DNA of 64,000 nucleotides. Origin: Macrobrachium rosenbergii (Eukaryota > Arthropoda > Malacostraca > Decapoda > Palaemonidae). The notes under the pieces are model-generated. The model ran no database searches. It was not told where the DNA came from and worked only from the letters and a program-made list of their open reading frames with translations. The DNA lies in the NCBI RefSeq assembly GCF_040412425.1, contig NC_089766.1, positions 51,680,872 to 51,744,871 of the forward strand, in the 5' to 3' direction. Made by a program: the position numbers and the translations under genes. How positions within the stretch are numbered: position 1 is the stretch's first letter; every line of letters starts with the position of its first letter. Below are positions 33,640-45,189 of the stretch, one piece after another.

Positions 33640-35200
33640 TCTTTCGTTTTCCATACGAAAACTAATGCCTGTTACTTCTCCATTCACATTTGTTGTAATT
33701 TCTTTGCACCAATTGCCATGGGGTAATTAGTAGGTTTGGTGTTGGTTTCTTTAATAAGTACAATGTCTCCAATTTGCAAAGATTTATGACTGACTGGCTT
33801 ATATCGGTTCTTAACGTTAACAGCCTGAGTAACTAAATTACTTAGAAATTCATTATTGTAAACCTCAATCAAACGAGTTCTAACTTTTCTAAGTTTATGA
33901 TAACTATCTTGAATCAACTGGACAGGATCATGCCTTGGTAACCATTCAGGATCTATATCTGGGAAAGCTTGTAATTCTGGAATAATGTTAATAGATAGCA
34001 AGTCATAACCATGAATCAAAATCTCAGGTGTAATTGGGTCAGGTATAACATCCCCACTATCATCCCTCAATACTTCCTTAAAAGCTATAGGGCGACGATT
34101 TACCATATGAACCGTCTGGCAAATTATATACTCAAAATCCCGAAAATCTAGGACATCATTTCGAATAGCCCCATACACTAATAGTCTCTTTGTGAGCTTG
34201 ACACAGCTCTCGACCATCGATCCCCAACTGGCTTCACAACCCTTAAATACTGATCAAATTTCCAATGGATGCACCCCATTTTCTTCAGTACAGTTGTGTC
34301 TGGATCCTTGATATAATCGGTTATGATACTTAGCAACGGTGAGCTGACTACCAAGATCACTCACTTTAAAACGAAATTCAAATTCAAAAAGCATGTAATT
34401 GAAAACTCAAAGTTCGCCCGACAGACAAATCAATACAAAGTTTTAGATTGATGGCGACTCCACATGCAAGTAAAACAAAGAAGCCAAACTTTTACCTTTT
34501 GCCCATTCAATCTAACAAAATATGGACCTATGTAGTCCATATAAATATAACTAAAGGGTATGTTGGGTGGATCCAACCTGAAATCACGATAAGGACTCTG
34601 ATTTAGCTTCACTGTTCTCTCATTAAATCTCCTGCAAGAAGTACACCCTTTCAATGTTTTCTTTACCACAGAGAAGCAATGGGGAATCCAAAATTTCTTG
34701 CGAAGTTCAGACAGCAGCGAATAACAACCTGCATGTGAGAATTGTTTATGCAAATCCAAAATTATCGAGAGATGTTAAGTGGCTATTCTTAGGCAGAGGG
34801 TGGAAAAATTACAATGCTTGCCATCTTTCCATCTACCAAATTTACTTTTCACTCTCAAAATGTCTTGACTATCCAGATATACGAGTATATTAAGTTGCTT
34901 GACAAGATTAGGAATATCTTTAACTCTAGGATTTTCTTTATCAAAATACTCAAAAATGTCCGAGAAATGAATTTGTTGCTCTGTCCTAAGAATATGCTTA
35001 ATTGACTCACTTTGGACATCATTCTCTGAAGAACTTACATGTTTGTACTTTAATTCATTTTTAGATTTCAACTTTGATTTCAACCTGTTTACAAAGGTCA
35101 GTACATACCTATATATCTTGACTACCCGTTGAAAGCTTGAATAATTGCAAAGGAACAAGGTGTTCTGATTGATCGCGGATATGTTCACATTCAAGTTACA
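33640..35200 (-). pseudogene. BEL/Pao LTR-retrotransposon integrase region, broken
   Basis: In minus-strand order: a linker segment (35194-34775, ending KFGRWKDGKH); an integrase start with HKQFSHAGCYSLLSELRKKF, then GCTSCRR (His/Cys zinc-binding set) and YIYMDYIGPY with the first catalytic Asp (34759-34430); a degraded middle with GCIHWKFDQY (34360-34178); and a carboxyl part with VHMVNRRPIAF, HGYDLL, SYHKLRKVRTR and IGDIVLIKE (34217-33684). This order and the NRRP...GDIVLI tail are characteristic of Pao integrases. Frameshifts separate the parts, and gag, protease and RT are missing, so it is a relic. Confidence 0.82.
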
Positions 35201-36134
35201 TTAGAAAAGAATCAGAGCTAGAGCCTGATTCAGCCAAGAGATTTGGAATAGTTACTGTTAAAATATCTCCCACCTTCATTTCATTCTCACTCTCATCATA
35301 CAGGAAGCTTGGCCCCGAAAAGTAATTTGTTCTAGATAGGGTTTTAAACGACAGGGGGTCTAGTTAGCGCTGATCTAGGATTCTCAATCTGATACAAAAC
35401 TAAATGTCACAGGAAAGATTTCGCTGGTGCTAATGTGATCGAGCCTATTCATGATGAACACTGATCTCCTTTGCATTTTATCAATTTTACTTGATAGCAT
35501 TAAGCCAGGATAAGGTTACCATGCTATCTGTATTGAACAGGTAAGGGCAACTATTTTTGATAGGCTTTATGCAAGAGTTCAGTCAACTCCTTGAACAAAT
35601 CAATTAAAATTTCAGTACCAAAGCAACAGCCTGAAACTCAATGAGGGAACACTCTTGGGTTCAGCTGTTTATTTACCACGTGATTTTGGCCAAGACAAAA
35701 CTACTTCTTTACTGTCCACATCTGGATAAAATATCCTGCACCATTTTATAGATTTGCTGCACTGTGTAAACGCAACCAGTCTATAGGAGACCATCCCTTT
35801 TACCAACAAACCTCTTATCTCAATCTCAGGAGAAGAATTGGCTTGGTTACCAAATATTTCTCATTCCCGAGTCAGTCACTTGTTAGCTTATCATCCCCAT
35901 CCTAAAAGACCTATTGCACTGCAACTCAGACTTCTGAGCTGATTAAAGCCTCTCTGAAACTTTCCTTTATGAGTAGCAGTTATTAGACTTATTTTACAAG
36001 TGGCTAGAATAAAAAGACGACATCCTTCTTTGTCAATTCATCTTATCATCAGAGGGTGTTCTTCATCAGAAATAAATTCCTCTAATGTAAGATAAAAGAA
36101 AGAGAATATGAAAGAAGGTACAAAAAGGAATGAA
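35200..36134. other. No supported gene; perhaps upstream Pao remnants
   Basis: This lies upstream of the Pao linker on the minus strand, where RT/RNase H would be expected, but no motif survives. Confidence 0.35.
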
Positions 36135-36240
36135 AGGGGTTGCAGCTAGGGGCCTCAAAGGACGCTGCAAAGCCATAAAGTGATGCCTACAGTACATCGA
36201 TCATGAGGTGCACTGACGGCACTAACCCCCTACCGGGTAA
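36135..36240 (-). repeat. Family B repeat, head fragment
   Basis: The reverse complement gives the family start: GGTTAGTGCCGTCAGTGCACC and CGGTGCACTGTAGGC-like words, then CTAGCTGCAACCCC. The distal two thirds are absent. Confidence 0.7.
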
Positions 36241-36769
36241 AAGATTGATCCTACAACCAGAGAGCATGCTCAAGAACATGGCGCACTACATCACAGAGTT
36301 GTTTCTGGTTCTCTGAGTTCAACCTCAACTACTTGAAGTCTGTAGAATGTCTCATTTTCCTTGTTTTCATACACTTCAGGGTCAGCTGACCTAATCTCTT
36401 CCACTTTGGTTTTTGATTCTTCAAGATCTTGTAAAGGTCATGTCGGCTCAGGAATATAACTTAAGTATTCCTTGAGAATAATTCTCAAAACTTTCAGTGC
36501 AGGGCCATTAAAAGTGCCAAAGAGTACCGTTTTTAAGTTTCAACAAAGAGGATGTTTGCATCAAGCGGAATCTTATTAACGAAGGCCCATATTTTGACAT
36601 TTCCCAGTCTTTGCCAGCTATCTGTCTTCAGTACCAAGAAAGGATGGCATAGGGTCAAAAGCGTTTCATTAGCTCCATGATTACTGGTGTTCTGATACCT
36701 CTGATTTAATAAGTTGAAATGCCAATTTGCATGTTCTCTATATTCAATGTACTTCCTATCTTTTGTTCA
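36241..36769. other. No supported feature
   Basis: I see no domain, RNA structure or repeat in this stretch. Confidence 0.35.
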
Positions 36770-37070
36770 CCGTAGGGGGGTAATGCCCTTACGCGGTGCA
36801 CTGTAGGCATACTTAAGGCTCTTTGCAGCGTCCCTTCGGCCCTTAGCTGCAACCTCTTTCCTTTCTTTTACTGTATCTCCTTTCATATTCTCTTTCTTCC
36901 ATCTTACTTTCCACCCTTTCTAATAAGTTTCATAGTACAACTGCGAGGTTTTCCTTTTGTTACACCTTTCAAACTTTCATACAGCCATTTACGTTTCAGC
37001 GCTGAATGACCTCATAGGTCCCAGCGCTTGGCATTTGGCCTAAATTCTGCGTCCTATTCTATATTCTGTT
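36770..37070 (+). repeat. Interspersed repeat family B (SINE-like), good copy
   Basis: It contains GGGGGGTAATGCCC, GGTGCACTGTAGGCATAC, CAGCGTCCCTTCGGCCC, AGCTGCAACCTC, TTCTTCCATCTTAC, GAATGACCTCATAGG and a tail of TATTCTATATTCTGTTC. The repeated TTCTAT tail is typical of a retroposed family. Confidence 0.85.
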
Positions 37071-37179
37071 CTTTCCATCTTTTGCTATGAGAGCACCGCA
37101 TCTGCTTGCCTTCCAAAATAGCTGTAGTTTTAGCTTTCTTAACGAACCACAGAAACCTTGCGTCTCTCGTGAACAGTTT

Positions 37180-37585
37180 CTTAGCTGTCTGTAAAAGAAA
37201 GCTATTATGGAGATGGCTATTTGTTTGTCCGCCCGCACTTTTTCTGTCCGCCCTCATATCTTAAAAACTACTGAGGCTAGAGGGCTGCAAATTGCTGTGT
37301 TGATCCTCCACCCTCCAATCATCAAACATAGCAACTTGCAGCCCTCTAGCCTCAGTAGCTTTTATTTTATTTCAGGTTAAAGTTAGCCATAATCATGCCT
37401 CTGGCACCGCTATAGGTGCTAACAACACAGGCCACCACCGGGCCGTGGCTGAAAGTTTCATGGACCGCGGCTGAGAGTTTCATGCATGGACCGTGGCTGA
37501 GAGTTTCATACAGCATTATACGCTGCACAGAAAACTCGATTGGGCCGAAGAATCTTCGTCGCATTTTTTACTTGTTTTCGCCTGT
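37180..37585 (+). repeat. Interspersed repeat family A, best + copy
   Basis: It starts near TGTCTGTAAAAGAAAGCT, then TTGTCCGCCCGCAC and TCTGTCCGCCCTCA. The stem arms are at 37265-37293 and 37335-37360, separated by a short loop with CCTCCAATCATCAAAC. Next come GTTAGCCATAATCATGC, repeated GGACCGCGGCTGAGAGTTTC units and CTGCACAGAAAACTCGATTG. It ends near TTTTTTACTTG. Confidence 0.8.
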
Positions 37586-37714
37586 CCTTTATCATCAGCT
37601 CTGAGGACCTCCCTTCTTTACAACCTGCACTGGAAGAAATGGCTTCGAAGTGATTCAGGAAGCCATCAACTGAGCAGACTGCTTGTCTTCACAGAAGATT
37701 TTCTGAGATTAATC

Positions 37715-37968
37715 TTTCTAATAAGTAGAGTGCTCAGCCCGAGTTCGAGTCTCCAGCCAGCCAATGAAGAGTTAGAGGAATTTATTTCTGGTGATAGAAA
37801 TTCATTTCTCGCTATAATGTGGTTCGGATTCCACAACAAGCTGTAGGTCCCGTTGCTAGGTAACCAGTTGGTTCTTAGCCACGTAGAATAAGTCTAATCC
37901 TTCAGGCCAGCCCTCTCTAGGAGAGCTGTTAATTAGCTCAGTGGTCTGGTTAAACTAAGGTATACTAC
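37715..37968 (+). repeat. tRNA-derived SINE family C, + strand
   Basis: The tRNA-like head is partly decayed (AGTAGAGTGCTCAGC) with a good B box (GAGTTCGAGTCTCC at about 37741). The body follows with GAGGAATTTATTTCTGGTG, TCCACAACAAGCTGTAGG and TTAGCCACGTAGAATAAG, ending AGCTCAGTGGTCTGG then TTAAACTAAGGTATAC. Confidence 0.8.
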
Positions 37969-38229
37969 TTCTTCCAATGGCAAGACAAGACTTCTGTTCC
38001 TGTACATATCCTCCCTTTTACCAAGTGCCAAGCTCTAATGTAAGATAATGTGAATTATTTTCCTGAACAACCTAAAGAAGTTCATGAATGAAATCACAGA
38101 AAATGGGACTGGCTAAAAAACATATGAGATGTTCATTAATCTGCGAATGTATTTTGATGTCAAAGTAGGTCTTATAATATCGACGGATGCACTAAACACC
38201 AGCAAAAACAATTTTAGATTTCCATTTTC

Positions 38230-38705
38230 GCTTCGTTTCCTATTGCAAACAAGTAAAAAAAATGTGCAATCGAGTTTTCTGTACAGCGTTATGCTATATG
38301 AAACTCTCGGCCACGGCCCATGCATGAAACTTAAAGCCGCGGCCCATGAAACTTTCAGCTACGGCCCGATGGTGGCATGTGTTGTTAGCACCTATAGCGA
38401 TGCCAGACGCACGATCATGGCTAAGTACTTCTGCTGTTGCTGCCACGGCGGGCTCTGGGGTTGGCCGCCGCCGCCTCCGATTTTTTGAAAGGAACTTTAG
38501 CCTATAAAAAAAAAAAAACTACTGAGGCTAGAGGGCTGCAATTTGGTATGTTTGATGATTGGAGAGTGGATGATCAACATACCAATTTGCAGCCCTCTAG
38601 CCTCCTCAGTGGTTTTTAAGATCTGAGGGCGGACAGAAGAGCACGGACGGACAGTCAAATAGCCACCTCAATAGCTCTCTTTTACAGAAAGCTAAAAGCA
38701 TAAAA
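38230..38705 (-). repeat. Interspersed repeat family A, - strand, with internal replacement
   Basis: In reverse orientation it has the tail (AATCGAGTTTTCTGTACAG), the repeated GGCCCATG units, and the stem arms near 38520-38545 and 38585-38610. Between about 38420 and 38500 the expected segment is replaced by a GC-rich piece (GGCCGCCGCCGCCTCC) followed by an A run. Confidence 0.78.
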
Positions 38706-39210
38706 TTGTTTAATCTCTATTTCCTAAGAAAAATTAGCAAAACTACACAATTTCATCCACCTTATACTGCTACTAATTAGATCACATCTGAACAAATATC
38801 TAAACGAGATTTATTTTGAACCGAAGAGGAATTACGATCACAAGGATTGTTCTCTGTCACCGCTCACACACTTGAGTAAATGACTGTCTTGCTGCTATGC
38901 AAGATTTTTATTTGTAATGATTTTAAGCAAGACCATTCCTCTTCTTCTCAACAGGGGAGACTTAATGTCATAAAGTTCTTCTCGTTATGATCAATATTCA
39001 AAAATTTAAAAGTAACTCTTTTGTTTTTGTTTTTTTAGAGAGTGAGATGCCTTACTCTATAAATATCATTATTCTTAATATTTATTTTCATATTCAAAAT
39101 GTGTAAACATTCATAGAGAACAAGCCAGACCGACCACAGACTTCCTACAGAAGACCAGAGCCAGGAGTTAGGTATATAACAATGGCGATAAGATAAATAC
39201 CAACGAATCA
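38706..39210. other. No supported feature
   Basis: AT-rich spacer between repeats; nothing recognisable. Confidence 0.4.
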
Positions 39211-39214
39211 TTTC

Positions 39215-39515
39215 GCCCCTTAGCGGGGTAGTGCCGTCATTGCACCTCATGCGGTGCACTGTAGTCATTACTTGAATCTCCCTGCAGCGTCCCTTCGGCC
39301 CCTAGCTGCAACCCCTTTCATTCCTTTTACTGTACCTCTCCATTCATACTTTTCTTTCCACCCTCTGGTATCAATTGTTTCCTGGTGCATCTGTGAGGTC
39401 TTCCTCCTGTTACACCTTTCAAACCTTTCTACTTTTAATGTTCCCTTTCAGTGCGCTGAATGACCTCATAGGTCCCATTGCTTGGCCTTAGGCCTAAATC
39501 CTATATTCTATTCTA
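39215..39515 (+). repeat. Interspersed repeat family B (SINE-like), good copy
   Basis: It begins CCCCTTAGCGGGGTAGTGCC, continues with GGTGCACTGTAGTCATTAC and CCCTAGCTGCAACCCC, and ends GAATGACCTCATAGGTCCC, CCTAAATCCTATATTC and TATTCT. This copy best shows the family's 5' end. Confidence 0.87.
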
Positions 39516-39574
39516 AGAAATCATTTCTGGTAGCTTCACAATTCTGGTGGTCGTCACCACGGTTGAAAAGAAAA

Positions 39575-39835
39575 AGTTAAGTATACCTTAGTTTAACCAG
39601 ACCACTGAGCTGATTAACAGCTCTCCTAGAGATTGCTGGCCCGAAGGATTAGACTTATTTTACGTGGCTAAGAACCAATTGGTTTTAGCAACGGGACCAC
39701 AGCTTATTCTGGAATCCAACCACATTATAGCAAAAATGAATTTCTATCACCTGAAGTAAATTCCTCTAATTCTTCATCAGCCGGCCGGAGACTCGAACTC
39801 GGAAATAGCAGGTGCTAGCCCACAACTCTACCGAC
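39575..39835 (-). repeat. tRNA-derived SINE family C, complete head
   Basis: The minus strand reads GGGTCGGTAGAGTTGTGGGC (A-box region) and, about 35 bases on, GAGTTCGAGTCTCCGGCC (B box), then the family body, ending at the left in GGTTAAACTAAGGTATACTT. This is the clearest tRNA-like head in the window. Confidence 0.85.
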
Positions 39836-39839
39836 CCGC

Positions 39840-40260
39840 CCAGTTGAGGACCTAGGAATGGTATTAATATTTTATCCCAACCCAAAAAGACGTGTTGAGA
39901 ACAGTCAGGCTAACACATCTGGCGCCACCTAAAAGGCGTTTGGCGATAAAGCCAATTCTCAGCAGATTATCAGGGACCAGGTTCTTAGGCCCTTGCCTAT
40001 CTCTACCCGGGATGCGATCCACTCAAGTTGCCTAATTTAATGCCTATGTCAAGAGGGTCACACGATTTTTTTTAAGGATATATACCCAAAAACGTTTCCC
40101 ACAGGATAACTGACTTGGCGTTTCTAGCCTGTGAGAAATATGATCGCCAACCACTTACCTCCGGTGAATGGACTATTAATGCACAATAACACAAGGCTAT
40201 AATGTCTTTTCAAATACAAAAGATAATCTTTTACTTTATCATACAAATATATATATGAGT
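39840..40260. other. No supported feature
   Basis: The words TCTGGCGCCACCT and CTACCCGGGATGCGA occur, but no element ends or coding signal. Confidence 0.35.
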
Positions 40261-40264
40261 TAAA

Positions 40265-40475
40265 AGTTAAGTATGCCTTAGTTTAACCAGACCCCTGAGC
40301 TGATTAACAGCTCTCCTATAAGCTGGCCCAAAGGATTGGATTTATTTTACTTGGCTAAGAACCAATTGGTTACCTAGCAACGGGACCTACAGCTTATTGT
40401 GGAATCCGAACCATATTATTCGGGAAATGTATTTCTATCACCAGAAATAAATTCCTCTAATTCTTCATTGGAATC
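40265..40475 (-). repeat. tRNA-derived SINE family C, head missing
   Basis: The body matches the copy at 39575, but the tRNA-like head on the right is absent beyond ATTCTTCATTGG, so this is a 5'-truncated insertion. Confidence 0.8.
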
Positions 40476-40567
40476 AAACACCTTGCCAGCAGATGCTTTA
40501 ATTGACATGTTTTTGAGAAGTACTTTATCGTGCCTTCTAGGTCAATGAGGAAAGGTTTCACTATAGG

Positions 40568-40572
<5 letters not shown>

Positions 40573-40607
<35 letters not shown>

Positions 40608-40790
40608 TATATATAGGTTTATATCACATTATCACATCACCAGTGAAGACATCTTTAGTTTATATTTCAATAGTTTAAGGTTGAATAGTAACAATTAAAC
40701 TACAAGAATTTCTACAAATGTTAGAATTTTTTAATATCAAATTATTAATCGTTTATTACTTCGGAAATATCACTGGACATGAAAATTTTA

Positions 40791-40867
<77 letters not shown>
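40573..40867. repeat. (TA)n microsatellites, two tracts
   Basis: Pure TA runs at about 40573-40605 and 40795-40867. The Tyr-Ile open frames over them are artefacts. Confidence 0.97.
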
Positions 40868-40868
<1 letters not shown>

Positions 40869-40946
40869 TGGATTTGAAGCTGTAAAACCTGTTCTAAAAT
40901 TGTTTAATACAAATGTATCCTTCAAATATAATAATATAAAAAAAAC

Positions 40947-41246
40947 ATGCTCATAAAAAATAGCCCCCAAAAACATAGCAATATTGTATACAAAATTCCA
41001 TGTATGGACTGTGATTTATTTTACTTAGGCCAGACCAGTAAAGAACTGAACACCAGATTAAAACAACACAAATACTCAGTAAGAACAGGTCAGGCTAATA
41101 ATGCCCTATTTTCACATTTAAGTGAAAAGTCCCACATAGTACATTGGACGCAAAGCCAAATATCGTCACATTGTAACAAAACTATTTCCAGGGACTTGTT
41201 AGAATCTGTTTTGATTCAGTTGACCTGGGGGAATCATTTTAAATAA
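40947..41246 (+). pseudogene. Penelope-like GIY-YIG endonuclease fragment
   Basis: The frame encodes NIVYKIPCMDCDLFYLGQT, then LNTRLKQHKYSVRTG and LFSHLSEKSHIVHW. The VYKIPC...YLGQT pair occupies the place of the GIY and YIG motifs; a conserved Cys pair and the catalytic-type Arg in LNTRLKQH are present. Such domains sit at the carboxyl end of Penelope-like reverse transcriptases. The RT to the left is missing (a TA tract is there), so it is a 5'-truncated relic rather than a host nuclease. Confidence 0.78.
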
Positions 41247-41832
<586 letters not shown>

Positions 41833-41906
41833 AAACTGAATCATTTTGTTTCTTAATAGCGAGACATGAAATGTATCCTTCTAACTTTTAGTATTTTTCA
41901 TTGCAG

Positions 41907-41932
41907 TGACTTCAGGCGTCTCATCCGAGAGG
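41907..41932 (+). CDS. 26-nt internal exon of Gly/Ala-rich secreted protein gene
   Basis: The exon is bracketed by an acceptor (TTTTTCATTGCAG ending 41906) and a donor (GTAAGT from 41933). Its 26 bases read as the last two bases of a codon plus eight codons (..TG, then T S G V S S E R). Spliced to the next exon it gives VTSGVSSERVRRGFIGGYGG without a frame break. The sequence looks like the residues just after a signal-peptide cleavage site. The first exon, which must end one base into a codon, was not identified. Confidence rests on two good splice sites and phase agreement. Confidence 0.68.
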
Positions 41933-42029
41933 GTAAGTCGTACAATTTCTTTTGCAGCAAAATACAATATTGTTGAATCTGTTCAAATGGACGTTCGTCC
42001 AACCACATCTATAAAACAGGCGCAGAGAG

Positions 42030-42290
42030 GATTTTCACTAACTGCAGGTGCACTGTAGGCACTACTTAATGTCCTTTTACTGCACCTCCGTTCATATTCT
42101 CTTTCTTCCATCTTACTCTCCTCAACCCTCTCCTAACAGCTGATTCATAGTGCAGCTGAGAGGTTTTCCTCCTGTTACACCTTTACAACCTTTATACTGT
42201 CAATTTCTGCATCAGTGCTGAATGGCCTCGTAGATCCCAGCGCTTGGTCTTTGGCCTAAATTCTATATTCTATTTTCTATTCTATTCACC
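42030..42290 (+). repeat. Interspersed repeat family B inside an intron
   Basis: The 5' head is shortened (starts at GCAGGTGCACTGTAGGC) and the central part joins TTAATG directly to TCCTTTTACTGCACC. The distal end is conserved (TGAATGGCCTCGTAGATCCC and CCTAAATTCTATATTC). Confidence 0.8.
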
Positions 42291-42894
42291 AACGTCGACT
42301 AACCATATATATAATTCACTGCCTAGGTCACCATACCACAGTGAATTTTTCAGTAAACTGACCCAGTCGTTTCTCTCCCAAGGGATCGATCACAGGGTCT
42401 TTATTTGCTGACAAAGCCCAACGTTGCTTAACTTCTCGATCGAAAGACTAGCGATGCAGATAATGTGTTACATACGACATCACATAAACAAAATGTAAAC
42501 ACAGGGTAAAATATGAAGAATCCGAAATGTTAGGTAAAACATCGAATGAGCAACTCTTCACAATTCTTGAATCGTTGTGTATCAAACAGATTGTTTCCCG
42601 CTGAAATACCCAGTCCTTTACAAATACAACGCCTCTATTAACTGTCGTTGGTTATCTTTCAACCACAGAGAGTCCTCGACTTTTCCTGCTGAACGTAAGG
42701 TGTACCCCCTCTTTCCTACGTTTAATATCCATCCACTAATTTCTTATCACTGTCTGCATTTTTATTTTTGTTTGAGTCGTTTTATTCTATAAGTTATTTT
42801 GTCTTTTTAGCCTTGAAAATCGGATGGTTGTGGTTCAGAAACGCTGGTGGCAATATTGAAATAAATTACATCTCGTTACGACTTGTCAGTTCTT

Positions 42895-43122
42895 TATATA
42901 TATAATATACTGTAAGTATATATAAATGTATACATATATATTATACATCTCGTTACGACTTGTCAGTTCTTTTTATATATAATATACTGTAAGTATATAT
43001 ATACATATATATATATATATATGTATACATATATATATATTATACACACACACACACATATATATATGTATATATACTGTATATGTGTGTATGTATATAT
43101 TAAATATAAGTATATATGTATG

Positions 43123-43178
<56 letters not shown>

Positions 43179-43198
43179 AATATTCTATATATATATTT

Positions 43199-43232
<34 letters not shown>

Positions 43233-43233
43233 C

Positions 43234-43270
<37 letters not shown>

Positions 43271-43275
43271 ATAAA
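42895..43275. repeat. Complex AT-rich microsatellite with a short duplication
   Basis: Mixed TA, TATG and CA runs. At its left edge CATCTCGTTACGACTTGTC occurs twice (near 42870 and 42946). Confidence 0.93.
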
Positions 43276-43846
43276 GTATATATGTATGTCTGTGTATATA
43301 CAGAGTAAGAGTTCTGGTAAGCATGATTTCATTAATCTGTGCGCATGAAATGAAACTGCGCCATTCTTTTCCTTTACACATGTCTATCAACTGATAAATT
43401 TCTTAAAGGTGATGCTGGGTATCAAGCTCTATCTCAACCATTTCCTTCCAAAGGAATGAATTTTTTTTTAATAAGCCCCTCGATGGCAATAGGAGCTGCG
43501 TTGTTTATTGATGAAATATATAGAATGTTTAACAAGTTATATTACAACTACAAATTGCACAATATCAGAATGTTCAAAATTTCAAGGACAAATGCCATTA
43601 GACGCAGCTTCAATAGATTAAGTATCAACATTAAATTGCGTTTTGCAACAGTGTACTATAGTCTCATTAATTGTTGCCGTGCCATTGCAACGAAAAATTA
43701 CTTTTCTTTCAACTACAGAACGCCCTCATGTAGACTACTCCAATGCTTAATACAGCTTCTTTTATATTCAGAACAATTATGACACCTTGCCCACAAACTT
43801 TCGCTTCAGCTTCGGATCGCCTAACAAGCTCTTTTTTTCTCCACAG

Positions 43847-44542
43847 GTGAGAAGAGGTTTCATAGGAGGCTATGGAGGAGGAGGTGGTGGTGGATATGGA
43901 GGAGGAGGCGGCTACGGCGGCGGGGGAGGAGGATACGTGGTCGTGGGAGGATACGGAGGGGGGCACGGTGGTCCCTCTGCCTCCAACATCGCGAGCCAGT
44001 CCGCTTACCAGGCAACTGCGGCGGCTGCCGGTTTAAGCGGTGCTGCCCACAGCGCAGCTTCGTACGCAGCTAAAGAAGTTGCATCAGTCGCTGCCGGGGC
44101 AGCTGGCTCAGCCAACCAAGCTGCAGCAGCCAGCTTTGACCGAGCCGCTTATCTGAGCCATGCCCTCGGAGCTGCCCAAGCGAATGCGTTCCGCCAGGGC
44201 AGTCAGGCTGCCCAAGCAGCGGCAGCTGCCCAGGCTGCACATGCCCAGAAGCTACAGGCTTTGAACCACGCCAATTCGCACTATGGAGGCTACGGAGGAC
44301 ACGCAGAGCTCGCTTATGCCAAGGAAAATTTCTACGCTGCCTCGGCAAACGCTGCTGCCCAGGCAGCTGATGCCCAGTATGCCCAAAAGGAAGCCAACGC
44401 CCTTGCGTTGCAGAGCGCTATTGCTAACAACAACCTGCAGTCCAGTAAAGGCGCTGCAGCACAGGCGTCTGCAGCTGCTACAGCTGCTCTCGCCAAGGCC
44501 CAAGGGTATTCGAGCCATTACGGCAGTGGGTATTACGGTTAG
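43847..44542 (+). CDS. Last exon of a Gly/Ala-rich, probably secreted structural protein
   Basis: I do not recognise a named family. From the splice site the exon encodes VRRGFIGG, a Gly/Tyr-rich block (repeats of GYGGGGG and GGYVVVGGYGGG, about 35 residues), then an Ala-rich region to the stop. That region contains SAYQATAAAAG, AAHSAASYAAKEVASVAAG, QAAQAAAAAQAAHAQKLQAL and ALALQSAIANNN, and it ends SSHYGSGYYG. The Ala-rich part has a heptad-like helical look. Composition fits arthropod cuticle, shell-matrix or silk-like proteins, and the dibasic VRRG could be a processing site. The exon is 231 codons and stop. GC content is much higher than in the surroundings, as expected for Gly/Ala coding. 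Function is inference from composition. Confidence 0.78.
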   Translation: MRRGFIGGYGGGGGGGYGGGGGYGGGGGGYVVVGGYGGGHGGPSASNIASQSAYQATAAAAGLSGAAHSAASYAAKEVASVAAGAAGSANQAAAASFDRAAYLSHALGAAQANAFRQGSQAAQAAAAAQAAHAQKLQALNHANSHYGGYGGHAELAYAKENFYAASANAAAQAADAQYAQKEANALALQSAIANNNLQSSKGAAAQASAAATAALAKAQGYSSHYGSGYYG

Positions 44543-45143
<601 letters not shown>

Positions 45144-45189
45144 GTTTATCAATGCAGCATGATATATATATATATATAAATGTTTATCA

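Larger units (their letters stand above)
41933..43846 (+). other. Intron of Gly/Ala-rich gene
   Basis: A phase-0 intron of 1914 bp from GTAAGT to CTCCACAG. It contains a family B repeat and extensive AT/GT microsatellite. A 108-residue open frame at 43456-43782 lies inside it and lacks recognisable features. Confidence 0.65.

Noticed and set aside
37931..37951. TTAGCTCAGTGGTCTGG read as the A box of the family C SINE
   Set aside because: It lies at the 3' end of the element, after the B box; the real A-box region is in the head (GGTCGGTAGAG), best seen at 39575-39835.
43456..43782. 108-residue open frame upstream of the Gly/Ala-rich exon
   Set aside because: It lies within the predicted intron, is AT-driven, and has no domain or signal peptide that would link to the next exon.
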